DNA of 64,000 nucleotides from Citrobacter amalonaticus (GCF_018252635.1 NZ_JAGTXM010000004.1:526793-590792), one strand, 5' to 3'. Counted from the stretch's first letter, positions 1-9,377 are shown. Notes: generated from the letters alone by a model not told the origin. A program made the numbers and translations.

Positions 1-1
1 A

Positions 2-2257
2 GAGTATTTCCCGCCTGAAGATGATCCGAAAGGGAGCGAAGTTTGCCTGACAGCAGAGCATGTCTTACAAATTGGTCTGAAAGCGTCCATCGTTAAAGGG
101 GCTTCATGGTGGCATAACGGACAGTGTCTGGATCTCCATTCTCTGGAGGGCATGATAGCCAGAGCCGATCTGGGTACCAGTACCTTATATCTCAATATCC
201 CACAGGCCTATCTTGAATACACTGCCGAAAACTGGGATCCGCCTTCCCGCTGGGATGAGGGGATTCCGGGCATCCTGTTTGATTACACCGTTAATGCGAC
301 GTCGTCAAAACAACAGGAGCAGCGTTCCAATTCCATCACCGGTAACGGGACGACAGGTGCAAATCTGGGGGCCTGGCGTCTTCGTGGTGACTGGCAGGCG
401 CAATATATTCGCAATACCGGAAACGACAGCCAAAAGCAGCAAAGCTGGGACTGGAGCCGGGTTTATACCTACCGGGCGATCACCGCGTTGCGGGCAAAAC
501 TGGTGTTGGGAGAGGACTATTTAAACTCATCCCTGTTCGACAGCTTCCGCTTTACCGGCGCCAGTCTGGTGACGGACGACAATCAGTTGCCGCCCAATCT
601 GCGCGGATATGCGCCGGAAGTGGTTGGCGTCGCGAAGACCAACGCCAAGGTTACCATCAGCCAGCAGGGCCGAGTGATCTATGAAACCACCGTCGCGGCA
701 GGTCCGTTTCGCATTCAGGATCTCAACTCAGCGGTCTCCGGCAAACTGGATGTCAAAGTAGAAGAGCAGGATGGCACCACCCAAACGTTTCAGGTCGATA
801 CCGCCTCCATTCCTTATCTGACGCGGCCAGGCCTGGTGCGTTATCGGGTCGCGATGGGCAAACCATCTGACTATGACCACCATTCGCAGGGGCCAAATTT
901 CGCCACTGGCGAAGCCTCATGGGGGGTCAATAGCGGCTGGTCACTTTATGGTGGCGCGCTTCTGGCTGGGGATTACAACGCGCTTTCCTTAGGCGTGGGC
1001 CGTGACCTGTTGATGTTTGGGGCAATCTCCTTTGACGTTACCCAGTCCCGAGCGTCGATTCCGAATCAGGACACGTTAAGCGGCAAATCTTATCGCGTCA
1101 GCTATTCAAAACGCTTCGATGAATTTGACAGCCAGGTGACCTTTGCGGGTTACCGTTTCTCGGAACGTGACTTTATGAGCATGTCTCAGTATCTCGACCG
1201 TCGCTATCACAACAGCGATAACGGTGGGCGCGATAAAGAACTGTACACGATCACCATGAATAAACAGTTCCGCGAACAGAATATGAGCGCGTTTCTGAAC
1301 TATAGCCACCAGACTTATTGGGACAGGGAAGCGACCAATACCTGGAACGTTTCCTTATCGACTTTTTTTGACATTAACCGCTTCAAGAACATCAGCCTGA
1401 CACTCTCAGCCTACCGGACCGAATATGACGATTCTAAAGATGATGGCGTCTATCTGAGCTTGTCTGTGCCATGGTCCAATGGCGCGACATTGAGCTACAA
1501 CGGCCAGTACAGCGGAGACAGCAGTAGCAATACGCTTGGTTATTACCAGCGTATTAACGCCAACAATTATTACCAGGTTAACGCCGGCAGCACGACTGAC
1601 GGTCGAGGCACCGGGAGCGGGTACTTTACCCATGATGGCGACAACGCAACGGTGACGGCGAATGCCAGCTTTACCGGCAGCAAATCCAGTGCCGCAGGTC
1701 TTTCGTTGCAAGGGGGCGTTACCGCTACCGCCAAAGGTGCAGCGTTGCACAGAACCAATGCAACGGGAGGAACCCGAATGCTGGTGGATACAGCAGGGGT
1801 GGAAGATGTGCCCGTGCAGGGCATGGCGGGAATTGTTCGCACCAATGCCTTCGGTAAGGCGGTTGTGGCAGACGTCAGCAGCTACTACCGAAGCAGCGTG
1901 AGCGTGGATCTGGACAGCCTGCCGGAAAACGTCGATGCCACACGCTCAATTGTGCAGGACACGTTAACGGAAGGCGCGATTGGCTACCGTGCCTTTGGCA
2001 TTCTCGCCGGGCAGAAGGGCATGGCGGTGATCAAACTGGCTGACGGTGGTGAACCGCCGTTTGGCGCAGAAGTACGCAATAGCGACAACATGACAACAGG
2101 GATTATCGCCGAAAACGGTAGCGTCTGGCTTTCAGGTATACGACCTGGAGAGCGCATGGATGTGTACTGGAGCAACGACGTGCAGTGTTACATCGAGTTG
2201 CCATCAACGCTGCCAGAAACCATCAAAAATCTGTTATTACCTTGCCACTCACGCTAA
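2..2257 (+). CDS. fimbrial usher, 5' partial (FimD/PapC family)
   Basis: Outer-membrane usher that takes chaperone-subunit complexes from the periplasm and assembles and secretes the fimbria. The frame is open from base 2, so the start lies upstream; 751 codons are visible, against about 800-870 for the family, so only the signal peptide and part of the N-terminal domain are missing. The visible protein is rich in beta-barrel type sequence, has a plug-like segment (GYAPEVVGVAKTNAKVTI) and ends with two C-terminal cysteines, as in FimD/PapC. It opens a run of same-strand fimbrial genes, with the chaperone gene 59 bases downstream. Usher before chaperone before minor subunits resembles pap-type order. 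The family is sure; the fimbrial type is not. Confidence 0.93.
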   Translation, partial: EYFPPEDDPKGSEVCLTAEHVLQIGLKASIVKGASWWHNGQCLDLHSLEGMIARADLGTSTLYLNIPQAYLEYTAENWDPPSRWDEGIPGILFDYTVNATSSKQQEQRSNSITGNGTTGANLGAWRLRGDWQAQYIRNTGNDSQKQQSWDWSRVYTYRAITALRAKLVLGEDYLNSSLFDSFRFTGASLVTDDNQLPPNLRGYAPEVVGVAKTNAKVTISQQGRVIYETTVAAGPFRIQDLNSAVSGKLDVKVEEQDGTTQTFQVDTASIPYLTRPGLVRYRVAMGKPSDYDHHSQGPNFATGEASWGVNSGWSLYGGALLAGDYNALSLGVGRDLLMFGAISFDVTQSRASIPNQDTLSGKSYRVSYSKRFDEFDSQVTFAGYRFSERDFMSMSQYLDRRYHNSDNGGRDKELYTITMNKQFREQNMSAFLNYSHQTYWDREATNTWNVSLSTFFDINRFKNISLTLSAYRTEYDDSKDDGVYLSLSVPWSNGATLSYNGQYSGDSSSNTLGYYQRINANNYYQVNAGSTTDGRGTGSGYFTHDGDNATVTANASFTGSKSSAAGLSLQGGVTATAKGAALHRTNATGGTRMLVDTAGVEDVPVQGMAGIVRTNAFGKAVVADVSSYYRSSVSVDLDSLPENVDATRSIVQDTLTEGAIGYRAFGILAGQKGMAVIKLADGGEPPFGAEVRNSDNMTTGIIAENGSVWLSGIRPGERMDVYWSNDVQCYIELPSTLPETIKNLLLPCHSR

Positions 2258-2316
2258 GCGGCGTGTTGGGGTCAGGCAGATTCTTCATCATCATTTTGTA
2301 AAACAGAGAGTGAGTT

Positions 2317-3066
2317 ATGCGTTTTGTACAAAAAAATATCGGTCTAACGCTGGGTGTTCTTGCGCTGGCGTTGGTCGCGCAGCAGGTGAATGCGGCCATT
2401 GCGCTGGATCGCACCCGGGTGATTTATAGCGGCAATCAGAAATCCATGAGTGTGACCGTAACGAATCAAAATAAATCCTTGCCGTATCTGGCGCAGTCCT
2501 GGATTGAGGACAGTAACGGTAATAAAACCGAGACGCCTTTTATGGCATTGCCACCCGTTCAACGCGTTGAACCGGGCGCAAAAGGTCAGGTGAAAATTCA
2601 GGGAAATAACGTCCAGGCGCTGCCGCAGGACAGAGAATCGCTGTTCTATTTTAACGTGCGTGAAATTCCGCCGAAGAGTAGCAAACCGAACACGCTTCAG
2701 CTTGCGTTGCAGACCCGCGTCAAACTTTTTTACCGGCCAGAAGCGTTGCAGCTACAAAACGGGGCGGAGAACGATGCTGCGAAAAAACTGACGCTGACCC
2801 ATCAGGGTGAGGGATTCCAGTTAAATAATCCGACCCCTTACTACTTGACCATTGTCGCTGCTGCAACCTCAGAGAATGGCGGAGATATCGCGAGTTTTAA
2901 ACCCGTAATGGTCGCGCCAAAAGAGAGCATTGCTCTGGGCGCAACCGCAGCTTCATTAGGCGCACACCCGGTTCTCACCTCCGTGAATGATTACGGCGGA
3001 CGTCCGAAACTTGTTTTTAACTGTGCCGGGAATACTTGTGCAGTGGACCATGTTAAAGCGGGTTAA
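2317..3066 (+). CDS. periplasmic fimbrial chaperone (FimC/PapD family)
   Basis: Chaperone of 249 residues that binds fimbrial subunits in the periplasm by donor-strand complementation and delivers them to the usher. An N-terminal signal peptide ends near QQVNA. The mature protein begins with the strand AIALDRTRVIY, whose Arg is the conserved subunit-carboxylate anchor; the partner Lys is in TRVKLFYRP. Two Ig-like domains fit the length. A cysteine pair sits near the C-terminus (NCAGNTC). It lies between the usher and the first pilin gene, 12 bases before the latter, so it is almost certainly co-transcribed with them. Confidence 0.93.
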   Translation: MRFVQKNIGLTLGVLALALVAQQVNAAIALDRTRVIYSGNQKSMSVTVTNQNKSLPYLAQSWIEDSNGNKTETPFMALPPVQRVEPGAKGQVKIQGNNVQALPQDRESLFYFNVREIPPKSSKPNTLQLALQTRVKLFYRPEALQLQNGAENDAAKKLTLTHQGEGFQLNNPTPYYLTIVAAATSENGGDIASFKPVMVAPKESIALGATAASLGAHPVLTSVNDYGGRPKLVFNCAGNTCAVDHVKAG

Positions 3067-3078
3067 GGGGAACGACCT

Positions 3079-3681
3079 GTGAACGGAAAAGCATTTTACC
3101 GCTGCTCACGCACGTTTGCGTTGAGTCTGCTTCTGAGCGGCAGCATGGCGAATAATGCTCTGGCTGTCGATGACTGGAATGTTCAGGGTGAAAATGGTCA
3201 ATTGCACGTTCATGGCGTTCTGCGTAACGGAAGTTGCCTGATCAGCATGCGTTCGAAACTGCAGGAGGTGGTAATGGATAACTCCGCGCTGGGGGCGATG
3301 AAACGTCCGGGCGATACCGGCAATCCGACACAAATCGTATTTCGTCTTCTGGGTTGCGAAAGCACCGGTGGCCTTCAGCGTAGCGGTCGAATAGGGCCAT
3401 TGACATGGGATGAAACCCAACCGGTGGTAACAGTGAGTTTCATGGGCGCGACGGATCCTGACGATCCCACGTTATTACTGATCGCCGGGATGTCTGGCGT
3501 CGGCCTTCGCATCCAGGACAGTAACGGCAGGACAGTGATTCCCGGTACGCGCGGCAAACCGCAGTTTGTGACGACGGGCAGTGATGAACTGACCTACACC
3601 GTTATTCCTGTGCGAACCATCGCTCCGCTGATTGCGGGAGAATTTCGCGCCTCAGTTGATTTCGGAATCAGTTATGACTAG
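3079..3681 (+). CDS. fimbrial subunit, pilin-like
   Basis: Pilin-like subunit of 200 residues with a GTG start preceded by a purine-rich AAGGGGA. A signal peptide is followed by a mature part with the pilin cysteine pair (NGSCLIS and LLGCES) and a beta-rich C-terminus ending FGISYD. It is closer in look to minor or anchor subunits (MrpE/PapH-like position just after the chaperone) than to a major pilin. Its stop overlaps the start of the next gene, which suggests translational coupling. The exact role in the fibre is not visible. Confidence 0.85.
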   Translation: MNGKAFYRCSRTFALSLLLSGSMANNALAVDDWNVQGENGQLHVHGVLRNGSCLISMRSKLQEVVMDNSALGAMKRPGDTGNPTQIVFRLLGCESTGGLQRSGRIGPLTWDETQPVVTVSFMGATDPDDPTLLLIAGMSGVGLRIQDSNGRTVIPGTRGKPQFVTTGSDELTYTVIPVRTIAPLIAGEFRASVDFGISYD

Positions 3682-4237
3682 TTCACGCGTGATGACGTTT
3701 ATACGCCTTGCCAGCGCTCCGCTCCTCGCGTTAGTTCTGCTGGCCCCGATGGTAAGCCAGGCGAATAAAGGCGATACCTACTCATTGAACATCAATATCG
3801 ATGGCACCCTGGTGGCAAACGGCTCTTGTCAGTTTAACCAGGGAGATAGCCTGACGGTTGACTTCGGCGATGTGAAAATGCTCCCGGAAGGTACAGACAC
3901 CATGAAGCTGGATGGGAATTATCGTAAATCGATTACCAGCGATTTTACCTGTACCGGCGACACTGCCGGACTCCTGCAGATGCAACTGGGCAGCGTTTCG
4001 GGTAGCTATACCCCGTATAACGGGATCGACGTGATTGAGATAGACAAAGGAATGCTGGGTGTTGAACTGTTAGTAAATGGCGCGCCGCAGGCATCAGGAA
4101 AGTGGTTCACTGTCGACCAGAGCAAACCGCCGACACTTGAAGCGCAACTGGTTCAGATCAGTTCAACAAACAGTAAACAGGTGAAAAATGGCGATACGTT
4201 CACGGCTACAGCCACATTACAACTTTCCTTTAATTAA
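3674..4237 (+). CDS. fimbrial subunit, pilin-like
   Basis: Second pilin-like subunit, 187 residues from the ATG at 3674. A longer in-frame start at 3632 exists, but it lies inside the previous gene, and 3674 places a normal signal peptide (hydrophobic LASAPLLALVLLAPMVSQA) directly at the N-terminus. The pilin disulfide cysteines are NGSCQF and FTCTGD. The start overlaps the previous stop by eight bases. The protein ends TATLQLSFN, a typical donor-strand-type pilin end. Probably a minor or tip-proximal subunit; order in the fibre is inference. Confidence 0.87.
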   Translation: MTSSRVMTFIRLASAPLLALVLLAPMVSQANKGDTYSLNINIDGTLVANGSCQFNQGDSLTVDFGDVKMLPEGTDTMKLDGNYRKSITSDFTCTGDTAGLLQMQLGSVSGSYTPYNGIDVIEIDKGMLGVELLVNGAPQASGKWFTVDQSKPPTLEAQLVQISSTNSKQVKNGDTFTATATLQLSFN

Positions 4238-4247
4238 ACGGACGGTT

Positions 4248-4748
4248 ATGAACAGAACAATCCTCATTGCCACCATGTCGTGTTTTCTGTTGGCAGGGAC
4301 GCTTCACGCCGCACAGGTCGGTGACCAAATGTCTGTCAATTTTAAAGGCATCTTTATCATTACTACACCCTGTACGGTTTCGGGTGATCAGGAGATCAAC
4401 GTGTCGTTTGGCAACATCAGCGTGGGTAAAGTGAACGGCATCGACAATAAACAGGACATCCCTTATACCGTCGACTGTCACGGCGCCCCGGATGATTCCG
4501 CGCTCAATATTCAGGTGAGCGGGGTGGCTGAAATTTTTGACGACTCGGCCGTCACCACTTCTGCTGACGGGCTGGGCATTCAGATTCAGGCCAACGGCGT
4601 GCCGATGAAGCTCAACCAGCCGCTGAAAACCACTCTGGGCGGCCTGCAATCCCTGGTGCTGAGCGCTGTGCCGGTCAAAGATCCGGCAAAAGTGCTGAGC
4701 GAACAGACCTTTACGGCCACCGCAACGCTAACCGCGGATTATTTCTGA
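4248..4748 (+). CDS. fimbrial subunit, pilin-like
   Basis: Third pilin-like subunit, 166 residues. The start at 4248 was chosen over an in-frame ATG 60 bases upstream because it gives a clean signal peptide (MNRTILIATMSCFLLAGTLHA) just after the preceding stop, with GGACGG in front. The mature part carries the pilin cysteine pair (TTPCTV and VDCHG) and ends TATLTADYF. It follows the previous pilin gene by 10 bases and precedes the next by nine, consistent with one mRNA. Confidence 0.87.
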   Translation: MNRTILIATMSCFLLAGTLHAAQVGDQMSVNFKGIFIITTPCTVSGDQEINVSFGNISVGKVNGIDNKQDIPYTVDCHGAPDDSALNIQVSGVAEIFDDSAVTTSADGLGIQIQANGVPMKLNQPLKTTLGGLQSLVLSAVPVKDPAKVLSEQTFTATATLTADYF

Positions 4749-4757
4749 GGCACAACG

Positions 4758-5303
4758 ATGAACATACGACTTGTGAAGGCGACAAGCCGGGGTATAGCGG
4801 CAATACTTTTCGCATCCGGCCTGACCATTACGCCAGCTCTGGCGATTGAGGATAACCTGCACTTTAGCGGTACGCTGACCAGTGCACCCTGCGGGCTGGA
4901 CCCACTGACCACCGATTTGAGCGTCGATTTTGACATGATCATGGAACCCGATTTATATGCTTATGCCCGTACCAAGGGCGTACCGTTCACCATCACTCTG
5001 ACGGACTGTGATTTATCGATAGCCAATAAAGCCTCGATCACGTTTAAAGGAACAGAAAGTACAGAATTGCCTGGCTTATTAGCCGTTACCGGGGAGGCTG
5101 CGGGTATCGCCATTGGTGTAGAAACCGAAGACGGCATCGCCATACCCTTTAATAAACCGACCCCGGAACATGTACTGAACAGCGGTGATAATACATTTAC
5201 TCTGATGGCTTATATCCAGGGAGAACCTTCACACTTACGACAAGAGACCATTACTCCTGGTAATTTTACGGCGGTGTCTACCTTTATGCTGACCTATCCT
5301 TAA
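4758..5303 (+). CDS. fimbrial subunit, pilin-like
   Basis: Fourth pilin-like subunit, 181 residues, with a signal peptide ending near TPALA. Cysteines at SAPCGL and TDCDLS form the expected pilin pair, and the C-terminus (TAVSTFMLTYP) has the alternating pattern of a pilin last strand. Four successive small subunits between chaperone and adhesin point to a fibre with several minor components, as in pap-type systems. No sign of damage. Confidence 0.86.
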   Translation: MNIRLVKATSRGIAAILFASGLTITPALAIEDNLHFSGTLTSAPCGLDPLTTDLSVDFDMIMEPDLYAYARTKGVPFTITLTDCDLSIANKASITFKGTESTELPGLLAVTGEAAGIAIGVETEDGIAIPFNKPTPEHVLNSGDNTFTLMAYIQGEPSHLRQETITPGNFTAVSTFMLTYP

Positions 5304-5317
5304 TAAAGAGATAAAGC

Positions 5318-6211
5318 ATGAATATTAATAATAGATTTCATCCAACTGTTAAGGCGATAATCAGTATTTTTGTCTTTGTCATCATCATGTTATTGAATCA
5401 GAACAGTGCCACAGCGACGGTAATGGGATTCGCGATTGATAACGGCTGCGGTTTACCGCGCTACGTTCCGCCTGTGGGCTCGTATTCACATGCTCTGCAA
5501 CAGGGGCGATGCCCCGTAAATCTGGAGTCAACATATTATGTCCCTATATCGGGTTATTATACCGTTGGGGTTAAGTTATCTGGGAATGGCGGTGGTTTTT
5601 ATTATGCAAATAAAGTTACCTATATTGATGCTTCAAAATCGTTGAATAGCCAGGATGTAGATCCGGGAACACAGGGCGGTAATGGTGCTCCTGCTAATTT
5701 GTCTTTCGATGCTTGTGATATATTGAAAGGTACCGATGGCAAGGTTTATTACCTGAATACTTATGGTTCCTGTACCGGACAAAAACTCCCGCCGACCCCA
5801 GTCGTAAACACTTCGTGTACCATCAACAGCGGTAACGCTCTGAATGTCTCGTTGGGCTCGCTGGATCGCGCCACATTACCCACCACGCCAAGTTCAGGCA
5901 CTGCGCAGCACATAAAGATCCCGGTGAGCTGTACGGGGGGGGACGTCACGGTTTCAATGAATATCACTTATGCAGCTATCACCATTGGCAGCACGCAGGC
6001 AGTATTAACCTCGGCAAATGGGGTTGGTACGGCGATTATTTATAACAACGCCGCCGTATCCCCAACCAGCAAAGCCACAATTAACTTAAAAAGTGGATCA
6101 AATACGGTCGATCTGGGTTTTCAGGCAATTCGCGACTCAGCGGTGGCGGTGAAAGATATTCCCACCGGCGCGTTTACCGCCGGCGCGGTAATGGTAATGA
6201 CCCAACAATAA
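5318..6211 (+). CDS. two-domain fimbrial tip adhesin
   Basis: Last gene of the fimbrial operon, 297 residues. After a hydrophobic signal segment (IISIFVFVIIMLLNQNSATA) comes an N-terminal region of about 125 residues with its own cysteines (DNGCGLPRY, GRCPVN, DACDIL, GSCTG) and no pilin pattern, then a C-terminal pilin domain beginning near VNTSCTINSGN with the second cysteine at VSCTGGD. That layout, receptor-binding domain plus pilin domain in the terminal gene, is that of two-domain tip adhesins. The ligand cannot be read from sequence. Local A+T content is higher at the 5' end than in the preceding genes. Confidence 0.82.
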   Translation: MNINNRFHPTVKAIISIFVFVIIMLLNQNSATATVMGFAIDNGCGLPRYVPPVGSYSHALQQGRCPVNLESTYYVPISGYYTVGVKLSGNGGGFYYANKVTYIDASKSLNSQDVDPGTQGGNGAPANLSFDACDILKGTDGKVYYLNTYGSCTGQKLPPTPVVNTSCTINSGNALNVSLGSLDRATLPTTPSSGTAQHIKIPVSCTGGDVTVSMNITYAAITIGSTQAVLTSANGVGTAIIYNNAAVSPTSKATINLKSGSNTVDLGFQAIRDSAVAVKDIPTGAFTAGAVMVMTQQ

Positions 6212-6241
6212 TTCCTGATATAATCCCTGCTCATCTTATTA

Positions 6242-6273
6242 CGGGACGGAAATTATTTTCCGTTCCGACTTTT
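6242..6273 (+). terminator. hairpin ending the fimbrial operon
   Basis: An 11-base-pair stem (CGGGACGGAAA with TTTCCGTTCCG, one G-T wobble) with a TTAT loop, followed by ACTTTT. It lies between the adhesin and the ligase gene and abuts the ligase ATG. The T run is short, so termination may be partial and allow read-through into the ligase gene. Confidence 0.6.
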
Positions 6274-7944
6274 ATGAATATATTCATGTTAAATATAAAC
6301 TGTAATTATAATTCACCGGTTCGCGGTATCTTATTTATCGCTGGCATCTGGTTATGCTGTGGTTTGCTCTGGATATTGCCGAATCATGGCGGATCCGGAC
6401 TGGCATTACCGCAAAACCTGCTGGCCTGGTGCGCGATGGCGCTATTGGTGTTGTGGTGTACGCTGACAGAGCGCCGCGTAAAGTTTGTTTTTCCCTCTGG
6501 CACCCGACCGATCGTAACGGGCGCCATTCTGTGGTCACTGCCGCTGCTATGGTCACCGTCTTCAGCCTGGCAGTGGAATGCCGCAACGAAAGTGATGGCG
6601 CTGTGGGGGCTGCTCATTGTCTGGCTGGAGCTGCTTAAAACCCCCATCAGCTCAGCAGCCAGACGTTACTGGCTGCTGATTCTGGTCATGTCGGCTTTTT
6701 TGCAGGTTATTTATTCTGTCTGTCAATTAGCGGACAGGGCAGCATTACCCGGTGGGCGTCCATACGGCATCTTTCAGCAGGTGAACGTGCTGGCGTCATT
6801 TGTGGCCACCGGCATGGTCTGTGCCTTGTGGCTAAACGCAACGGCACGCCAGAAGTGGGTAACGCGTTTCTGTTCCCTGTCTCTGATTATGCTACCTGCC
6901 ATGCTGGTCCTGTTGCAAAGCCGGGCGGGTTATCTGGGCGCCATTAGCGGGTGCCTGATCGTATTGCTTGTGGGATATAAAAAGCATCGTAGCCGCAGAC
7001 GTTCTTCACTGTTACTGATATTAGCGGGTGTTAGTCTGGGGCTTATGGTGCTGCATGTGGGTCCACTGTTATTTCCTGGTTTTGCGCCTGGACTGGTGGA
7101 TAAAGGTGATTCCGATAGTCAACGCTGGTATATATTGCAATTGACCTGGCAGCTAATCCAGAACCATCCTGTCATCGGCAATGGATACGGCAGTTTTGAA
7201 GCATTACTTGCCCAATTGGCGCAACAGACGTCTCGAGGACTAGAAAGCAAGACTATTCTCTATCCACACAATGAATTTTTCTACACCTGGATGGAAGGGG
7301 GACTCGTTGCCGTCGCGGGTGTGATTCTGATGATCGGCGGTATTCTGAAACGGCTGTGGAGTCGGGGAGGGCGTCGATGGGCTGGCCTCGCCATCTTATT
7401 GCCTCTGGCGCTCCATATGAACCTGGAATATCCGCTCTATCAATCAGTTACACATGGCCTGTTGCTGATCCTGCTGTTATTCATTTGCGGACCGACAGCG
7501 AGGCCCGTTAAAAACACCGTCCCGCGTGGTATGCTGATAAAACGCGCAGTACGCTGTATTGCTGCGATATCTGTTGTGATCTTTATGGTAACCGGCGTGG
7601 TTTCCGAAGTGCAAATGACCACCATCGAGCAGCAAGGGCTTTATCCGCTGGCGACGGACGAGAGCGCAACCGTCGCGGCAGTGATCAATCCCTGGAGCCA
7701 GTACGACCGGCTGGATTTTGACCGCCACGTAGCACTACTGCTACGGTTTAATTTGATAAGAGATCCTGACTTATTAACGCGCTTCCAGGCGTGGGCCGAG
7801 CAGTACCGCCAGGTTCACAATAGCCCGGATGTTTATCACAGCCTGATGATGATCTACAGGGCGCAAAAAAGCGACAAGGCGAAAGAGATTTGTATCCAGG
7901 CCAGTACGCTGTGGCCAGATGATACCCGCTTTAATTGTAAGTAA
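6274..7944 (+). CDS. PglL/Wzy_C-type membrane O-ligase
   Basis: Polytopic inner-membrane protein of 556 residues with about a dozen hydrophobic segments. The pattern is that of the O-antigen ligase/PglL superfamily: membrane half, then LLQSRAGYLGAISG (Wzy_C-type arginine segment), a periplasmic stretch with QRWYILQLTWQLIQNHPVIGNGYGSFE, then YPHNEFFYTWMEGGLVAVAG, the HNEF-WxEGG motif typical of PglL O-oligosaccharyltransferases, and a C-terminal soluble tail. Such enzymes move a lipid-linked glycan to lipid A-core or, for PglL, to Ser/Thr of pilins and other exported proteins. It lies directly after the fimbrial operon with no glycan-synthesis genes nearby. The ATG at 6274 has no clear ribosome site because the terminator stem precedes it; ATG 6286 is possible. 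Confidence 0.75.
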   Translation: MNIFMLNINCNYNSPVRGILFIAGIWLCCGLLWILPNHGGSGLALPQNLLAWCAMALLVLWCTLTERRVKFVFPSGTRPIVTGAILWSLPLLWSPSSAWQWNAATKVMALWGLLIVWLELLKTPISSAARRYWLLILVMSAFLQVIYSVCQLADRAALPGGRPYGIFQQVNVLASFVATGMVCALWLNATARQKWVTRFCSLSLIMLPAMLVLLQSRAGYLGAISGCLIVLLVGYKKHRSRRRSSLLLILAGVSLGLMVLHVGPLLFPGFAPGLVDKGDSDSQRWYILQLTWQLIQNHPVIGNGYGSFEALLAQLAQQTSRGLESKTILYPHNEFFYTWMEGGLVAVAGVILMIGGILKRLWSRGGRRWAGLAILLPLALHMNLEYPLYQSVTHGLLLILLLFICGPTARPVKNTVPRGMLIKRAVRCIAAISVVIFMVTGVVSEVQMTTIEQQGLYPLATDESATVAAVINPWSQYDRLDFDRHVALLLRFNLIRDPDLLTRFQAWAEQYRQVHNSPDVYHSLMMIYRAQKSDKAKEICIQASTLWPDDTRFNCK

Positions 7945-7966
7945 TCTTCATATCATTTACGTCATG

Positions 7967-7991
7967 AGCCGGCACCTGTGCCGGCTTTTTT
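7967..7991 (+). terminator. Rho-independent terminator after the ligase gene
   Basis: AGCCGGCAC and GTGCCGGCT form a GC-rich stem followed by six T residues, 23 bases after the ligase stop. Confidence 0.85.
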
Positions 7992-8072
7992 ACATCCCGT
8001 GAAGGATGACAGGTTACGACATACCTGTTATGTTATCTATTCATTTACCTATTCATATAGTGATTCATCCCG

Positions 8073-9377
8073 ATGCCAAACCATTCTGACATAATCCGCC
8101 AGTTGCTGAGTCAGGGACCGATGACAGCAAGACAACTCGCTGATAAAAAAGGAATTAGTCAGCCTACCGTTTCTCGTGCGCTAAAAGCGCTGGGGGAAGA
8201 CGTCGTGCGGATTGGCGCCGGGCCGTCTATTCAATACGCCTTGCGGGACACGCATCGCGGATTCCCTTACGCCCCCGTTTATCGCATCAGCGAGGAAGGC
8301 CAGGTCAAATCGCTGGGTAAACTGATTCCCGTGCATCCGAATGGATTTGTTATGGAGCAGGGCGACAATGTGTGCCTCCACAGTGACGGACTACCATGGT
8401 GGCTCTTTGACATGCGGCTGCAGGGGTATCTCGGCAGAGCGTACGCGTCCACGTTTTCAGCCGGACTGGGCTTATCATCAAATCCAGAAAACTGGACTGA
8501 TGCAGAGGTTATCAGAGCGCTACTGGCTCATGGCCTCGACGCCGTAGGAAATCTGTTAATTGGCGAACAGGCAAGACATCAGTTTCTGGAGATGGCATTA
8601 CCTGACCCCGTAAATCGCGCGACTGCTTTTCCTTTATTAGCCCAGGCGGTAAGTTCCGGAGAGGCGCCTGGTTCATCGGCCGGCGGTGAGCAGCCAAAGT
8701 TTTGTGCCTATACCGGGCGTGGTCATGTCCTGGTGAAATTCACGGCGCGGGATGACAACCCCGTCAGCGAACGCTGGCGTGATCTGTTGCTGGCAGAACA
8801 TCTGGCGTTAAAAGTACTGGGCGTAGAAACCGAAGTGTTCGATATTGCCGGACAGCGCTTCCTTGAGATCCCCCGATTTGATCGCGCAGGAAAACTGGGT
8901 CGTAAAGGCCTTTTTTCTTTACGCGCGCTGGAGGCAGAATTTGTTGGGCGGGCGAGGGAAGCATGGCCTGTTCTGGTGAATGAACTCATTAAGCAGGGAC
9001 ATGTTCATCCTGATGCCGCCGCTGGCGCGGCGCGGTTGTGGGCGTTTGGAACGCTAATCGGCAATACGGATATGCATCATGGTAATCTGTCATTCATCAG
9101 CAGCCACGGGCGTCCATACCAGCTTGCGCCGGCTTATGACATGTTGCCCATGGGCTTTGCACCAAAATCCGGTGGTGAAAGCGTCAATACGCTTCGACCC
9201 GCGATGCTATCCGAAACGGTCAGCACAGAGATCTGGCATGAAGCACTCGAACTGGCAGAAACCTTTTTTTCGCTGGTCAGCGATTGCGATCGTTTCTCTG
9301 AGCGCTTCACGCCATGTGTTGTGGCATTACGAGACCATCTTAATGAAGCAAGAACACGTATATCACGTCTGGGGTAA
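8073..9377 (+). CDS. yjjJ: HipA-family kinase, YjjJ type
   Basis: Protein of 434 residues: an N-terminal winged-helix DNA-binding part (residues 1-60, MTARQLADKKGISQPTVSRALKAL) fused to a HipA-like kinase. Visible kinase landmarks are SSAGGEQPKF (HipA P-loop-like), VKFTARDDN, the catalytic loop IGNTDMHHGNLSF and the metal-binding LAPAYDMLPMGF. HipA phosphorylates glutamyl-tRNA synthetase; YjjJ is described in E. coli as a HipA-like toxin carrying its own HTH and no separate HipB. No antitoxin gene is visible beside it. In E. coli hipBA lies next to dif, whereas here a YjjJ-type kinase ends 141 bases before dif. Symbol based on the domain layout and remembered sequence. Confidence 0.82.
   Translation: MPNHSDIIRQLLSQGPMTARQLADKKGISQPTVSRALKALGEDVVRIGAGPSIQYALRDTHRGFPYAPVYRISEEGQVKSLGKLIPVHPNGFVMEQGDNVCLHSDGLPWWLFDMRLQGYLGRAYASTFSAGLGLSSNPENWTDAEVIRALLAHGLDAVGNLLIGEQARHQFLEMALPDPVNRATAFPLLAQAVSSGEAPGSSAGGEQPKFCAYTGRGHVLVKFTARDDNPVSERWRDLLLAEHLALKVLGVETEVFDIAGQRFLEIPRFDRAGKLGRKGLFSLRALEAEFVGRAREAWPVLVNELIKQGHVHPDAAAGAARLWAFGTLIGNTDMHHGNLSFISSHGRPYQLAPAYDMLPMGFAPKSGGESVNTLRPAMLSETVSTEIWHEALELAETFFSLVSDCDRFSERFTPCVVALRDHLNEARTRISRLG

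Noticed and set aside
4230-4649. Minus-strand 139-codon open frame in the fimbrial operon
   Set aside because: Antisense to a clear pilin gene; no family features.
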